Shown here one piece after another: positions 17,264 to 25,855 of a stretch of DNA of 64,000 nt. A program made the position numbers and the translations under genes. A model generated the notes under the pieces. It was not told where the DNA came from. It made no database searches and worked only from the letters and a program-made list of their open reading frames with translations. Location of the stretch: positions 1-64,000 of the forward strand of contig CAZUJL010000003.1 in assembly GCA_964620045.1 (NCBI GenBank). Direction: 5' to 3'. The stretch comes from VFKU01 sp964620045 (lineage in GTDB: Bacteria > Hydrogenedentota > Hydrogenedentia > Hydrogenedentales > GCA-2746185). The first letter of the stretch is position 1; each line of letters opens with the position of its first letter.

Positions 17264-18823
17264 ATGAAATTATTTGCACATCACCGCATCGTCGTCGCAC
17301 TCACTCTCGCTGTTTCCTCGCTCTGGGTCAGCCAGCACGCGATCGCAGCATCGACGAGTTTGCCGCGTGCCACGCCTGAGGCCGAAGGCGTCTCTTCCGA
17401 GGGGGTCGCGGCGTTTCTCGATTCGTTCAACGGCACTACCCACGAACTGCACAGCGTCATGCTGGTGCGCCACGGCAAAGTGGTCGCTGAAGGTTGGTGG
17501 AAGCCCTATGCGCCGGAACTTACGCACAGCATGTATTCGAGCAGCAAGAGCTTCACGGCGACGGCCATCGGGATCGCGGTGGGGGAGAAAAAGCTGAGCG
17601 TGGAGGACAAGGTCATTTCGTTCTTCCCTGACCTTGTTCCGAATCCGATGCCGCCGTACCTCGCCGATCTGAAGGTCAAGCACCTGCTCTCGATGACGGT
17701 CGGCCAGGAACCGGATCCGACGATATCCGTGGTGAGCGGCGGCGACAATTGGGTGAAGAACTTTCTCGAGACACCGATCACGAAAGAGCCGGGCTCGACC
17801 TTCCTGTACAACTCCGCGGGGACGTATATGCTGTCCGCGATCGTCACCAAAGTCACCGGCGAGAAAGTGATTGATTATCTGCGACCGAGACTTTTTGAGC
17901 CGCTCGGCGTTTCGGGCGTCGATTGGGAGACCGATCCACAGGGGAACAACACCGGCGGCTGGGGCCTACGCGTGCACACGGAAGACATGGCGAAGTTTGG
18001 GCAACTGTTCCTGCAGGACGGCGTGTGGAACGGACAACGCCTGCTGCCGGAAGGCTGGGTGGCCGAGGCGTCCTCGTCCAAAATTCTGCAGAACCCCGAT
18101 GCCCCCGCGGATCAGCGCGCGGTGAGCGACTGGATGCAAGGCTATTGCTACCAGATGTGGCGCTGCCGTCACGATGCGTTCCGCGCCGACGGCGCGTTCG
18201 GTCAGTACATTGTGATGATGCCGGCGCTGGATGCGGTGCTCGCGATCACGTCGCAGACGGACAACATGCAGGGCGTCCTCGATCTGGTGTGGGAGCATCT
18301 GTTGCCCGCACTGCACGATGCGCCGCTGGCCGAAAATGCGTCTGCGGCGAAGGCCTTGCAAGCCAAGCTGGCTGGTTTTGCGCTGCCGGCGCCTGCGGGC
18401 AGTGCTTCCGCGAAACCGGAGAAGAATTTTTCAGGAAAAACCTTCACGCTGGAAGCGAACGAGCGGAACATCAAGCGCATCGGGTTTACGTTCGACAACG
18501 GCGCTTGCACGGTGACCCTTGAGGACGACCTCGGCACGTACACGATCCCAGTGAGTGCCGGGGAGTGGGCCTTCAGCGAAACCGAACGGCGCGGACCCTA
18601 TCTTGTGTCGCGCGCGAAGAACAGCCTCGCGGGCTTGCCGCCGTTCAAGGTGGCGTGCGCGTATCGCTGGCTGGATGACGGCGCATTGGAGCTGACGTTG
18701 CGCTATATCCAGAGCCCGCACACCGAGAAACTCGAGTGCCGCATCTCCGGCGACGCGATCGACGTTGACGTCGCGACGGCCGTCCGGCCGGCATTCAAGG
18801 TTCACGGAACGCTGGCGAAATGA
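17264..18823 (+). CDS. Secreted serine hydrolase, beta-lactamase class C/PBP4*-like
   Basis: A 519-residue protein with a signal peptide (about 1-29). The beta-lactamase/transpeptidase-like domain (about 32-350) carries S92-S-S-K95 as the SxxK motif and LYNSAGT as the Tyr-x-Asn motif. A C-terminal beta domain (about 380-515) follows, as in many environmental serine hydrolases. These usually act as esterases, amidases or D-peptidases, not as antibiotic-resistance enzymes. The gene follows the esterase by 14 bases with GGACGGAG before the ATG. Its last 22 bases overlap the 3' end of the convergent histidine kinase gene. Confidence 0.88.
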   Translation: MKLFAHHRIVVALTLAVSSLWVSQHAIAASTSLPRATPEAEGVSSEGVAAFLDSFNGTTHELHSVMLVRHGKVVAEGWWKPYAPELTHSMYSSSKSFTATAIGIAVGEKKLSVEDKVISFFPDLVPNPMPPYLADLKVKHLLSMTVGQEPDPTISVVSGGDNWVKNFLETPITKEPGSTFLYNSAGTYMLSAIVTKVTGEKVIDYLRPRLFEPLGVSGVDWETDPQGNNTGGWGLRVHTEDMAKFGQLFLQDGVWNGQRLLPEGWVAEASSSKILQNPDAPADQRAVSDWMQGYCYQMWRCRHDAFRADGAFGQYIVMMPALDAVLAITSQTDNMQGVLDLVWEHLLPALHDAPLAENASAAKALQAKLAGFALPAPAGSASAKPEKNFSGKTFTLEANERNIKRIGFTFDNGACTVTLEDDLGTYTIPVSAGEWAFSETERRGPYLVSRAKNSLAGLPPFKVACAYRWLDDGALELTLRYIQSPHTEKLECRISGDAIDVDVATAVRPAFKVHGTLAK

Positions 18824-20262
18824 TCCTGAGTGCTCGCAGGGGATGCCGGTTGCGGTGAATCCGGGCAGACGATTTCGATCCGAAACAAATTCGGTTCCGG
18901 CATATCGGCGCGCACGGTCAGTCCCAGCAGCGATGAATACGCCGAAACGAGCGACAGTCCGAGGCCGTAGTGGGATTCATTGTGCTCGTTCTGTCGTTTT
19001 CGCCAAAACGGCGTGAAGAAATCGCGCAGGTCGTCGGCGCTCAATTCAGACGTTGTGTTCGTTACGCTGATTATCCACGCTCGCTCGCGCCGTTCAGTGG
19101 TGACGTCCACACGGCCACCCTTGGATGCGTAGGTCATCGCGTTCGACAAAATATTAATGAGCATCATTTTGAAGAGATCCGGATCAGCCTGGATCTCAGC
19201 ATGTTCGGGCACGCGGATGGTTACGCGAATATCGTTGCGCGGCCTGCCCGATGAACTCATGGCGTTGTTAATAACATTCGAAACGCTAAACGGCTGGACA
19301 TGAACTCCCTGAAGCCCCGATTCGCATCGCGCCAGAGCCAGCAGCGTGGTCACCAGCCGCTCAAGATGCTGCGCAATCGCGAGAATGTCCTGGAAGTAGC
19401 CGTCGAACCCCGTATCGGTAATCGTCGCTTCGGCGATGCCCACTTCAGCCAGCGTGCGAAGTTCGGTAATCGGCGTACGAAGTTCGTGCGCCGCGTCGGC
19501 GGTGAATCGGCGTTCGCGCGTGAATGAGGCGTGAAGCCGGTGAAGCAAATCGTTCAGACGCTCCGCGATCGGGACTAGCTCCCGCGGCAAACCCTGTGAA
19601 CTAAACCCATGCGGCAGCGTGGCCGTATCGATCGCGGCCACCTGTTCACCGATCAGATCGAGCGAACGTAGCCCGCGGCGTACGGACCAGCGCACCGTGG
19701 GTGTTATGACCAATATCAGAGCCAGCGCGGTCGCAAACAGCCCGTTGAACACTTTACCCAGCGCCACCAGCAAGCTCGCGGTCGGTACGGCAAGCGCCGC
19801 GATGAGCACGGGCCGCTTTTCCACGGGAACGGGCTCCCCTTCCTCCGCGGGACGTGGCGAGAATTTAAGGTATATGGCGCGCCCGGGGTGTCCATTCGGC
19901 AATGCGATATCTCGAATGTGAGGTTGCTCGTCGAACACTTTGAATAGCGGGAGATTGCGCTCGTCGAGAGAAGGCGACCGCACAATGGTGGCCTCGGCCA
20001 TGTCCCACACTTGGAAATACTGCGTGCCCTTCAGCCGCTCAAACTCAGGAATACCCGACTCGATGAATTCGAATTCCAGATCGCCTTCGCTGTGAATTTC
20101 CGTCGTCTTGACGAACACGCGCACCTTGTCCAGTAGCTCGGCATCGAAGGTCGACACCAGGATTCCACGCAAATGCCAATACAAAAACCCCATGGTGCCG
20201 CTCAATACGATGATCAGCCCGATCGCAAGGTGCGTGAGTAACTGTTGACGCAGGGACTTCAT
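18802..20262 (-). CDS. Sensor histidine kinase, CusS/QseC-like
   Basis: A 486-residue kinase. TM1 (about 9-30), a periplasmic sensor domain (about 31-150) and TM2 (about 155-190) are followed by a HAMP linker, the phospho-acceptor helix with H259 (AHELRTPITELR) and a HATPase domain (N box NILSNAMTYAS, then HYGLGLSLV). The G1 box is unusual: the stretch TNTTSELSADDL replaces the common DxGxG. The start ATG overlaps the regulator's stop (ATGA), so the two are coupled. The sensor size and helix sequence match OmpR-type partners that sense metals or envelope signals, but the signal cannot be read from the sequence. Confidence 0.9.
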   Translation of the reverse strand: MKSLRQQLLTHLAIGLIIVLSGTMGFLYWHLRGILVSTFDAELLDKVRVFVKTTEIHSEGDLEFEFIESGIPEFERLKGTQYFQVWDMAEATIVRSPSLDERNLPLFKVFDEQPHIRDIALPNGHPGRAIYLKFSPRPAEEGEPVPVEKRPVLIAALAVPTASLLVALGKVFNGLFATALALILVITPTVRWSVRRGLRSLDLIGEQVAAIDTATLPHGFSSQGLPRELVPIAERLNDLLHRLHASFTRERRFTADAAHELRTPITELRTLAEVGIAEATITDTGFDGYFQDILAIAQHLERLVTTLLALARCESGLQGVHVQPFSVSNVINNAMSSSGRPRNDIRVTIRVPEHAEIQADPDLFKMMLINILSNAMTYASKGGRVDVTTERRERAWIISVTNTTSELSADDLRDFFTPFWRKRQNEHNESHYGLGLSLVSAYSSLLGLTVRADMPEPNLFRIEIVCPDSPQPASPASTQDHFASVP

Positions 20263-20936
20263 GGCTCAGGTCCCATGAACAGATAGCCCATCCCGCGTCG
20301 GGTTTCGATGAACGAGTCGCCGCCCGGCTCGTCGATTTCCTTTCGCAGCGAAGAAATCGCGGAGTCGACCACGTTGCTCGTGGGCTCGCCGCGCTCGTCA
20401 TATATGTGGCGTTCTATTTCCGTGCGCGATACGACCTCGCCCGCACGGAGCGCCAAATACTCCAGCAGCGCGTACTCGCGGGGTTTTAAGGTCAACGTCT
20501 TCGAGGCGCGCATCGCCACGCGCTTGGACAAGTCGATGGTCAGATCGCCAAAACTTATTTTGGGGGTTTTGAGGCCGTAGGTTCGGCGAACCAGGGCCTG
20601 AATACGCGCAAGCAGTTCCTCGAATGCAAAGGGTTTTACCAGGTAGTCGTCCGCGCCGGTATTGAGCCCTTCCACCCGATCTTCGACGGTGTCCTTCGCC
20701 GTCAGCATGAGCACGTGGGTTTTTACGCCTTGCGCCCGCAACTGTTCGAGGACTGAGAGCCCGTCGAGCTTGGGCATCATGATGTCGAGGACAATCGCGT
20801 CGTATTCTTCGGTGGACGCCAGGTGCAGTCCGTCCTCGCCGTTGTCGGCCATGTCCACGGCGAAGCCGGCATGCCGGAGCCCACGCGCCACATAAGTTCG
20901 CAAGCGTGTGGAGTCTTCAACCACAAGAATTCGCAT
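20259..20936 (-). CDS. OmpR/CusR-family response regulator
   Basis: A 225-residue regulator with a receiver domain (E7/D8, phospho-acceptor D51, T79, K101) and a C-terminal winged helix (about 128-222) ending RRGMGYLF, the usual OmpR signature. It should bind direct repeats as a dimer after phosphorylation by the kinase encoded immediately downstream. The ATG at 20936 (MRILVVEDS) is chosen because it places the receiver strand normally. The frame stays open for 14 further codons upstream without family sequence. No efflux genes flank the pair, so the target is unknown. Confidence 0.93.
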   Translation of the reverse strand: MRILVVEDSTRLRTYVARGLRHAGFAVDMADNGEDGLHLASTEEYDAIVLDIMMPKLDGLSVLEQLRAQGVKTHVLMLTAKDTVEDRVEGLNTGADDYLVKPFAFEELLARIQALVRRTYGLKTPKISFGDLTIDLSKRVAMRASKTLTLKPREYALLEYLALRAGEVVSRTEIERHIYDERGEPTSNVVDSAISSLRKEIDEPGGDSFIETRRGMGYLFMGPEP

Positions 20937-21065
20937 GCCATAGTCCCGGCGATCTGCACAGAGAGGGAGACCGCGCACTCCGCGGTTCCCCCAACGGCTG
21001 AGGCCGTACTATAGCGGAACGGGCCCGGTGCGTCCGTTTTTAATGTGCGGGTCACGCGACATCCC

Positions 21066-21848
21066 TCACCGTGCTGCGACTCCGGCATCGGACAGATATT
21101 TGCGTTTTTTGAGGAACCGGGCAGTACCCCAGGCGACGAGTCCAAGCGCCCAGAGCGCCGCGAACACGACAAGCTCCCGGCGCGCGGCGTCGTAGCCGAA
21201 GGCCCAGATTCGCTCCCACGCCATGAGCCCGAGCGCAAGTGAGTACCAGAAAAACGCCGTGCCATAGTCCTTGCGGAGCACGCGCTTGAAACTGAAGGAA
21301 CCCCCTTCAAAGGCCCAGTGCGCCTTGCCCGGAGTCGGGAAGAAGCGGTTTACCTCGGCGCAATAGGCGCCATACTCCGGACCGAATTTCCGATGAAGAA
21401 ATTCCTCTTCCGCTTCGATGATGCAGAGGTAGGCGAAGAAAAATACCGGCAGCACGATCGCGTAAGCCCAGGGTGAGTTGTAGATGACCACGAGCCCAAG
21501 AACGATCAGCATATTGCCGACGTACAACGGATTGCGCGAGAGCGAGAAGATGCCTTCCCGCACAAGGACCGGCGCGTCGATCCTGCGGTCCGTGCCGCCG
21601 CGCTTGATGTAGGCCAGTCCGATGACGATGCCGCGCAGCGATTGCCCGGCGAACGCGATCGCGAAGCCAACGATGTCGAGCACGAGATCAGCGCGGGGAT
21701 CATTCATGAAAAGCACTGGCCGCATGAACAGAAGCATCGCAAGCGCGACGACGGGCACAATCCCGTTGCGATACGTGAACAGGAAGCGACCGATGCGCAC
21801 GCGGATGGACGTGGCCGGCAAGGTGGCTGTTTCAGCGAAATCAGACAT
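21066..21848 (-). CDS. Isoprenylcysteine/phospholipid methyltransferase-like membrane protein
   Basis: A 260-residue protein with about six membrane segments. The central part carries the conserved core of the ICMT/PEMT group: a LVREGIFSLSRNPLYVGNML stretch followed by EAEEEFLHRKFGPEY and Y-C-x-x-V-x-R-F-F-P, which form the SAM- and substrate-binding loop. The bacterial members methylate lipids or quinone-like compounds, and many are uncharacterised. A C-terminal extension with two more hydrophobic helices (about 200-250) is not part of the core. The gene lies three bases after the cmoA-like stop and is the last of a four-gene operon, which suggests a membrane-lipid or envelope function. Confidence 0.82.
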   Translation of the reverse strand: MSDFAETATLPATSIRVRIGRFLFTYRNGIVPVVALAMLLFMRPVLFMNDPRADLVLDIVGFAIAFAGQSLRGIVIGLAYIKRGGTDRRIDAPVLVREGIFSLSRNPLYVGNMLIVLGLVVIYNSPWAYAIVLPVFFFAYLCIIEAEEEFLHRKFGPEYGAYCAEVNRFFPTPGKAHWAFEGGSFSFKRVLRKDYGTAFFWYSLALGLMAWERIWAFGYDAARRELVVFAALWALGLVAWGTARFLKKRKYLSDAGVAAR

Positions 21849-21851
21849 ACG

Positions 21852-22601
21852 TCACTTGATCGCCACGATGCCGCAGAAGTTATACCACTTGAAAAAGACT
21901 TCGCGGGAACTAAAGCCGGCTTTTTCGAGCAGCTCCATGTTCTCGTTCAGCCGGTATGGCACGAGCACGTTTTCGAGGGCTTCCCGTTTCTGCGCGATTT
22001 CCAGATCGGAGTAACCGTTGCGCCGTTTGAAAGCGTAGTAGTGTTCGATGAACAGCCGATTGAACAGCGAATCCTCGCCCAGCACTTTTTCGATCAGGAT
22101 CAAACATCCCTTGTCGTTGAGGCCCTGATATACGTCGTGCATCAGCCGTTCACGGTGCAGCGGCCGCACGAACTGAAGCGTCAGCGCCGAAACCACCACC
22201 GAGGCGTTGCTGATCGCGACCGGCTCATGTAAATCAGCGCAACGCAATTCATAAGACGCCGCGCGGCCCGTCTGGAAAATCTTCTTCCGCGCCCGCTTCA
22301 GCATTTCCTCTGAGGAGTCGAGGCCCACGAACGTCAGGCCTTGCTTCTCGCGGACGAACGGCTCGATGGCCATAAAGGTGTTGCAGGTCGAACAGCCGAG
22401 GTCCCAGATGGACGAATTGTCGGTGACGAATGAGCCGGCGATTTCGCCGACCATGCGCTGCATCTCTGAATAGAATGGGACCGAACGGTCGAGCATGTCG
22501 TCGAAGACCTTGGCGGTCTCTTCGCCGAAGTTGAAATCGTCAATGCTGCCGCGCGCGCTTGCGAAAATCTGATCGCGTACCGTGTCACGTTCTGCGCTCA
22601 T
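21852..22601 (-). CDS. cmoA: Carboxy-S-adenosyl-L-methionine synthase (CmoA-like)
   Basis: A 249-residue class I methyltransferase fold that follows CmoA closely. It has the SAM loop IWDLGCSTCNT, the acidic strand end GLDSSEEML, and the CmoA-specific C-terminus with FKRRNGYSDLEIAQKREALENV and a WYNFCGIVAIK end. CmoA makes carboxy-SAM from prephenate and SAM for wobble-uridine modification of tRNA. No CmoB is visible here. The start ATG at 22601 has an unusually strong TAGGAGGTG ribosome-binding site that lies in the short gap after the glycosyltransferase gene. Placement inside an envelope-lipid operon is odd and may mean simple co-regulation or a different acceptor for carboxy-SAM. Confidence 0.85.
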   Translation of the reverse strand: MSAERDTVRDQIFASARGSIDDFNFGEETAKVFDDMLDRSVPFYSEMQRMVGEIAGSFVTDNSSIWDLGCSTCNTFMAIEPFVREKQGLTFVGLDSSEEMLKRARKKIFQTGRAASYELRCADLHEPVAISNASVVVSALTLQFVRPLHRERLMHDVYQGLNDKGCLILIEKVLGEDSLFNRLFIEHYYAFKRRNGYSDLEIAQKREALENVLVPYRLNENMELLEKAGFSSREVFFKWYNFCGIVAIK

Positions 22602-22611
22602 GCTACACCTC

Positions 22612-24558
22612 CTATAAATCGGTGTCGTGCCTTGTTGCAAACGAGTCCGCCGCGTGTGGGGCAGCGGAAATATGCGGGTCGGAGTGGCTTGATTCGCCGG
22701 ACTGGTCCGGAAACGACGGCATCGGCAGCCCGAGCGTTCGCAGGGCGGATTCATTGGCCAGTAAGAGCATGTTTCGATCCGCCACTTTCTCGTCGCGAAT
22801 CACCGCGAGCCGGGCCGGCTCATCAAGAAATGACGCGATCCATTTCCAGTCGTCCTGCGGCACGTACACCATTGCGGGCGTGGGTTCGGACACCGCCGCG
22901 ACGAATTGCGCAATTTCCGCTTTGACGGCAGATTCATACGCGACAATGCGGTCCTCGTCTAAGTCGGATGCGCGGAGCGTATTCGCCACGGCAACGCTCA
23001 GCGCGGCGCGTTCCGCCGCCGACAAGTCCATTGGATTTTCGACGGGAATGGTTTCGCATGCGGTAACCATGCGTTTGCGTGTGAGGTCGGCGGCGCGCTG
23101 TGCCGTTTTGCCGTCCTGTGCGTTGAAAATAGAGACCGCGGGGTATCGCAGCATGACCTCATGCGTGGATTGCGAGTAAAACATGTACTCGTGCCGCGAC
23201 ATGCCGAGCGAATAAACCCTGGCGGGGCCGGCTGTGACCAATGCCTGCACAGGCTCGCAATACGCGCGGGCCGATCTCTGCGTATTGATGATCGGAATCA
23301 CGGCGGCGGAGAAAACTAAGAGGGCAAGGCAACATTGCAGTGCCAGCGTCATCGGCCACTGCCGAAAATTTTTGCGGCGCAGAATGTACGCTGTCCACAC
23401 CGCACAAATCGCCGCCGCGCCCGCCATGGCCCACGTAACGCCGCGATAATCGTTGCGAAACGGCGTCCACAGAATGACGACGGGCGAGACCAGCGCGATC
23501 GTAATCAGCAATACCCATACGTAGGCCGTCGCTTGCAGCCAGCGCAGGCGCGCTTCATTCACCAGCGCCAGCAGACTGCGCGCCGTGAGGATCGCAAACG
23601 GGGGATAGAGTGGCAGCAAATACAGTGCGCGTTTTCCGGTCGCGAGATGGAAGAGAATGAGCGCGGGAACGATCCAGCTCAGCAAGAGCCGCATGGGAGG
23701 GCCGGACTTGCGTTCCCGCCATGCAAAATAGATCACCCACGGCAGAAATAGAATCCACGGGAAAATGCTAATCGGAAGTTTTTCGAGGTAATACCACGGC
23801 GGCTCCGCATGGCTGAGTCCGCTGAACAAGCGGCCGACGATCTGGCGGGAAATGGTCGCGCCCATTTCGTCGGACATTTCGGAGGGGCGCCCGCTGCGTG
23901 CGGCGAAGAACCACACCAGCAGGGGTATGAGCGTTAGCGGATAAGCCATCCAAAAGCCGAGATGCTTGCCGCGCCCGTCACGCCAGCGGAAGGCGAGCGT
24001 GCCGAGGCCCGTGATCACCAGCGCGGGCGGGCCTTTGACCAGCAGGCCGAGCGCGGTGCCGGCGTAAAAGAGGAAGAACCATCGCCCGTCAGACGATTCG
24101 TGCCAGCGCCAGAGCGCGTAGAGCGCGAGCATCGTGCACGCCGTCAGCATCATGTCGAGTTGCCCGACGTGCGACAGCCACCAGAATTGATACGTTGTGA
24201 TGAGAACGAGGACGGACCAGAACGCCGTCTGCTCGTTATACATCCGGCGGGCGAGCAGGAACGTCAGCCACAACACAATCATGGCGGATACCGCGGTCGG
24301 AATGCGGGCCGTCAGGCCCGTTACTTCACCGGCCGGCAGCGAGGCCAACGCGATCAGCCAGAACTGCAGCGGCGGTTTTTCGTCGTAGTGATTTCCGTTC
24401 AGATGGGGGACGAGATAGTTACCGGATACCATCATCTCGCGGGCGACTTCCGCGTAACGCGGCTCATCTGGCGTCCAGAGATCCTTGGTGAACAGCGGCA
24501 CCGCAATCAGCGCGGCCAGCGCAACAAACAGCGCTATGGTGCGCGCGCGCGAGGTCAC
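22612..24558 (-). CDS. ArnT-like (GT83/PMT family) membrane glycosyltransferase
   Basis: A 648-residue protein with an N-terminal GT-C core of about 12 membrane segments (about 8-480) and a soluble C-terminal domain (about 485-640). The first periplasmic loop has the catalytic pattern TPDEPRYAEVAREM and the following NHYDEKPPLQFWL, typical of ArnT and bacterial protein mannosyltransferases. Such enzymes move a sugar from undecaprenyl-phosphate onto lipid A or another periplasmic acceptor. The GTG start at 24558 overlaps the stop of the LAB_N gene (GTGA), so I split these two genes although the reading frame stays open further upstream. The acceptor is unknown. Confidence 0.88.
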   Translation of the reverse strand: MTSRARTIALFVALAALIAVPLFTKDLWTPDEPRYAEVAREMMVSGNYLVPHLNGNHYDEKPPLQFWLIALASLPAGEVTGLTARIPTAVSAMIVLWLTFLLARRMYNEQTAFWSVLVLITTYQFWWLSHVGQLDMMLTACTMLALYALWRWHESSDGRWFFLFYAGTALGLLVKGPPALVITGLGTLAFRWRDGRGKHLGFWMAYPLTLIPLLVWFFAARSGRPSEMSDEMGATISRQIVGRLFSGLSHAEPPWYYLEKLPISIFPWILFLPWVIYFAWRERKSGPPMRLLLSWIVPALILFHLATGKRALYLLPLYPPFAILTARSLLALVNEARLRWLQATAYVWVLLITIALVSPVVILWTPFRNDYRGVTWAMAGAAAICAVWTAYILRRKNFRQWPMTLALQCCLALLVFSAAVIPIINTQRSARAYCEPVQALVTAGPARVYSLGMSRHEYMFYSQSTHEVMLRYPAVSIFNAQDGKTAQRAADLTRKRMVTACETIPVENPMDLSAAERAALSVAVANTLRASDLDEDRIVAYESAVKAEIAQFVAAVSEPTPAMVYVPQDDWKWIASFLDEPARLAVIRDEKVADRNMLLLANESALRTLGLPMPSFPDQSGESSHSDPHISAAPHAADSFATRHDTDL

Positions 24559-25253
24559 GCCGCCGCCTCGGTCGCCGCAGGTTGTTCGGTCTGTCTGCGA
24601 ATGAGCCAGATGTTGCGGACGTAAATGAAGATCGTCGCCACCATGCCGAGCCCGAAGACCCATTCCTGCCGCTGCAGAAACGCGGCGGCCTGCAAGGCAG
24701 AAGCCACGAGACTGAGATACCAAAAGCTCGGCGGGACGACGCTGCGCCGCTCGCGTTCCGTCGCCACCCATTGAACAAGGAACCGCGCCGCGAAGAGCGC
24801 CTGACCAACGACACCGACGCCCAGCCACAGCCAGGTCTGACGCGAGACGTCGTCGGGCTGCTGGCGCACCGTTTCCAATTCCAGCAACCAAATGAAGACC
24901 AGGAGACCGATCGCGGCGATCGCCACGCCGAGCATGGAAACATTCACAAGGCGCTGGCGCAGCGGCGTAAGTGTGCCGTTCTCGCGCCAGATGTGCGTCA
25001 GGTTGCGGCCGTACACCAATAGATTGAAGTTCTGACCGAGCGCGCCAAGCGGTGAGCGCGTCATTACGGCGAAGGCCATGAGCATGACGGAACCGACACT
25101 GCTCATGTACCAGAAGACCAGCGGCATTACGCTTCTGCCGGCGCGTTCGGACGCGATCCACTGGACGTAGAAGCGTCCGTAGAAAATGATGCCGCCGACT
25201 ACACCCATCGTGTGCCAGAACGCGCTGACGTTCGCCGCTGGATCGCCGTTCAC
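24555..25253 (-). CDS. Duplicated LAB_N (lipid A synthase N-terminal-like) membrane protein
   Basis: A 232-residue membrane protein made of two copies of the LAB_N unit, each about 75-90 residues. Copy 1 has FYGRFYVQWIASERAGRSVM and FWYMSSVGS, and copy 2 has FAARFLVQWVATERERRSVV and FWYLSLVAS. Each copy has three membrane helices. LAB_N proteins are found fused or adjacent to dolichyl/undecaprenyl-phosphate sugar synthases and ArnT-like enzymes, and they probably help move or present the lipid-linked sugar. The GTG start (25253) has AGGAG nine bases upstream. It heads the operon with the glycosyltransferase. The expected GT2 polyprenyl-phosphate sugar synthase is absent from this window. Confidence 0.85.
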   Translation of the reverse strand: MNGDPAANVSAFWHTMGVVGGIIFYGRFYVQWIASERAGRSVMPLVFWYMSSVGSVMLMAFAVMTRSPLGALGQNFNLLVYGRNLTHIWRENGTLTPLRQRLVNVSMLGVAIAAIGLLVFIWLLELETVRQQPDDVSRQTWLWLGVGVVGQALFAARFLVQWVATERERRSVVPPSFWYLSLVASALQAAAFLQRQEWVFGLGMVATIFIYVRNIWLIRRQTEQPAATEAAA

Positions 25254-25855
25254 TCAGTACACTCCTGTATTGCGCGAGATCCGGTGGTTGCGCATTCGCA
25301 ACGCCATCCGATTCGCCTGCTGCCCCTGCCCCAACTCGCCCGATTCGAAAATTTCGGGGCCCAATGCCGGCGGCAACTGGATCGAAATCGATCACCGGCG
25401 CCGGTTTATTTGCGATCAGTATGGGGAGGAAAACCTTATGGGAACATGACGGGATATGAAATACGTGAAGCCCCCTAAGTGCTTTTGGGGATTGGAGTTG
25501 TGCTGATTTTATCGGTCAACTATGTGCCTAGGCGGGATACTACATAGTGCGAAATCTGTAAAAGACTATGCCGCTCCCCGCGTTGCGGGGATGGCTTAAT
25601 TATGCGACCACATTCCGATTGGAAAACGTCGCGGTGTTCATTCGCAGCTTTTGGCGGTGCGGACGAGATGCTTCATTCGGTGGGTATGCAGACACATCGC
25701 GCGCACTGCGCATTCTCAACAAATGACTGTTTCGGTACTGCCGGTCATTCAGGCCGTTTGTCGCGTGGATAACCTTGCTATGGTCAGTCGTTCAAAACAA
25801 TGCTATCGTGGAACAGCATTTTTTTAGGTTCGCCACTGTCGGAAAGGAGCGCCCG
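25254..25855. other. Intergenic region between divergent operons
   Basis: About 600 bases without a convincing gene; short open frames here have no start signal or family match. It should hold the promoters of the LAB_N operon (minus) and the PPK2 operon (plus). Two hairpin-like elements are seen: the GC-rich stem at 25570-25595, and a CCCCC/GGGG pair around 25470-25490. From about 25440 to 25850 base composition is lower in GC than the flanking genes. Confidence 0.5.
25570..25595. ncRNA. GC-rich stem-loop in the intergenic region
   Basis: CCCCGC (25576-25581) pairs with GCGGGG (25585-25590) over a three-base loop, extended by an outer GCC/GGC (25570-25572 and 25593-25595) with small internal bulges. 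It is not followed by a T-run, so it is not a standard terminator. It could be part of a small RNA or an operator. No RNA family was recognised. Confidence 0.25.

Noticed and set aside
17264..18823. Antibiotic-resistance beta-lactamase
   Set aside because: The SxxK and YxN motifs also fit esterases and D-peptidases of the class C/PBP4* group, and the length, extra C-terminal domain and hydrolase neighbours argue against a dedicated resistance enzyme.
25186..25478. Short plus-strand open frames before ppk2 as small genes
   Set aside because: They overlap the LAB_N start and its leader on the other strand, lack a ribosome-binding site, and show no recognisable sequence.
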